Source of the DNA: an archaeon
GTDB taxonomy: Archaea > EX4484-52 > B79-G9
Assembly: GCA_030630425.1 (NCBI GenBank)
Contig: DAOVNB010000040.1
Coordinates: forward strand, 1 to 6,262
Direction: 5' to 3'
Length of the DNA stretch: 6,262 nucleotides
A program made the position numbers and the translations under genes. Of this stretch, positions 5,644 through 6,262 are shown piece by piece (the first letter of the stretch is position 1; each line of letters starts with the position of its first letter). The notes beneath the pieces are model-generated. The model was given only the letters and a program-made list of their open reading frames with translations. It searched no databases and was not told the origin of the DNA.

Positions 5644-6262
5644 CAACAATATTATTTACCCTTTCTTTAATATCATTAATAACTATTGTCTTTCCTTTTT
5701 TAACATAAACTAAAGATTTCTTTAAAGCCCAACTTGCTTCTTCTTTTAAAAATTTTATTTTAGTGTAATCTGAAGGATAACCCACCAATTCCATGAATCC
5801 CTCCCCTTTAATCTTTTTCTTATCTATTTGCCCCTTTACATTTAATGCCCCTTCCCAATAATTAATTGTTCCAAAATTCATCTCTTGATTATTGATTAAT
5901 GATTCAACTTTCAAAGTAATCTTTTCTTCGGGGATTTTTATTTCCCAGGAAAGGGGGTATATTGTTCCTGTTTTTTCACTCTTCCATTTTTTTCCAAGAG
6001 CTTTAAATTCAACTTCAGAAAAATGTTTTTGTTTATTATCTGGATAGGAAATGCTTGCAAAATATGTTTTGTTTTTTCCATTATCATACTCAAAACATAC
6101 AATCTCCATATTATTCTGCAATTGTATTGAGAACCAGGTCCATTTGTTTTGGCCATAAGAAACATCTGCCCACTGATGATCCATCCACGATTTTCCTGTA
6201 ACATCAATCCATTTATTTTTAATTTTTATTTTTCCCTTAGTTCGTAAATTAGTTAAGGAATA
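5636..6262 (-). CDS. Lipocalin-like domain protein, CrtC/AttH type (5' end cut by window edge)
   Basis: This is the C-terminal 208 residues of a larger protein. The frame is open from base 6262 and contains the family motif GKSWMDHQW (6196-6170), so the ATG at 6184, in the middle of that motif, is not the start. Further signatures are WTWFSIQLQNN and YWEGALNVKG with GEGFMELVGY, as in the AttH/CrtC lipocalin-like family, which includes carotenoid 1,2-hydratase and proteins annotated as secreted hydrolases. The substrate cannot be told from sequence; no carotenoid gene is nearby. About 46 residues follow the usual end motif ELVGY (PSDYTKIKF... to the stop), a Lys-rich extension I do not recognise. 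Sampled lines are about one third G+C, well below the neighbouring membrane-protein gene, which suggests a different origin. It converges on that gene, 32 bp apart. Confidence 0.82.
   Translation of the reverse strand, partial: YSLTNLRTKGKIKIKNKWIDVTGKSWMDHQWADVSYGQNKWTWFSIQLQNNMEIVCFEYDNGKNKTYFASISYPDNKQKHFSEVEFKALGKKWKSEKTGTIYPLSWEIKIPEEKITLKVESLINNQEMNFGTINYWEGALNVKGQIDKKKIKGEGFMELVGYPSDYTKIKFLKEEASWALKKSLVYVKKGKTIVINDIKERVNNIVEK

Noticed and set aside
1..6262. CRISPR array, insertion sequence or direct-repeat system
   Set aside because: No regularly spaced repeats, transposase motifs or terminal inverted repeats were seen.

Overview
The window looks archaeal. A TTTAAATA box lies about 28 bp before the ATG of the regulator gene, as expected for a leaderless archaeal transcript. 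A GGTGA Shine-Dalgarno sequence precedes the last rightward gene, and oligo-T runs follow several genes. Small gene sizes and mixed composition would suit an uncultivated (for example DPANN-type) archaeon, but that placement is inference; a bacterium is not excluded, because the first gene belongs to a mostly bacterial family.

Layout: (1) 1-896 (+), the 3' part of a YhcG/DUF1016-type PDDEXK nuclease gene cut by the left edge. (2) 1081-1425 (-), a small acidic protein of unknown function, with a 12-bp palindrome and a TATA-like box in front of it. (3) 1607-4675 (+), a ferrous-iron uptake locus: a control region with two inverted-repeat operators around a TATA box, a two-domain DtxR/MntR-type repressor, two stand-alone FeoA proteins in tandem, and a full-length FeoB. 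(4) 4720-5603 (+), a perfect copy of the same operator followed by an unrecognised 284-residue protein with a soluble N-terminal part and about six membrane helices. (5) 5636-6262 (-), the 3' part of an AT-rich gene for a CrtC/AttH-type lipocalin-like protein, convergent with the previous gene and cut by the right edge.

How it works together: the repressor probably senses Fe(II) (or Mn(II)) and binds TGTTAGG-N4-CCTAACA. One imperfect copy sits between the TATA box and the start codon of its own gene, giving autoregulation and probably control of feoA-feoA-feoB. The perfect copy at 4720-4737 puts the unknown membrane protein in the same predicted regulon. That protein is therefore the best candidate here for an undescribed component of metal uptake or homeostasis. 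Other points of interest are a Glu in place of Asp in the FeoB G4 motif, the repressor's mixed DtxR/MntR metal ligands with no SH3 domain, and a C-terminal extension on the lipocalin-like protein.
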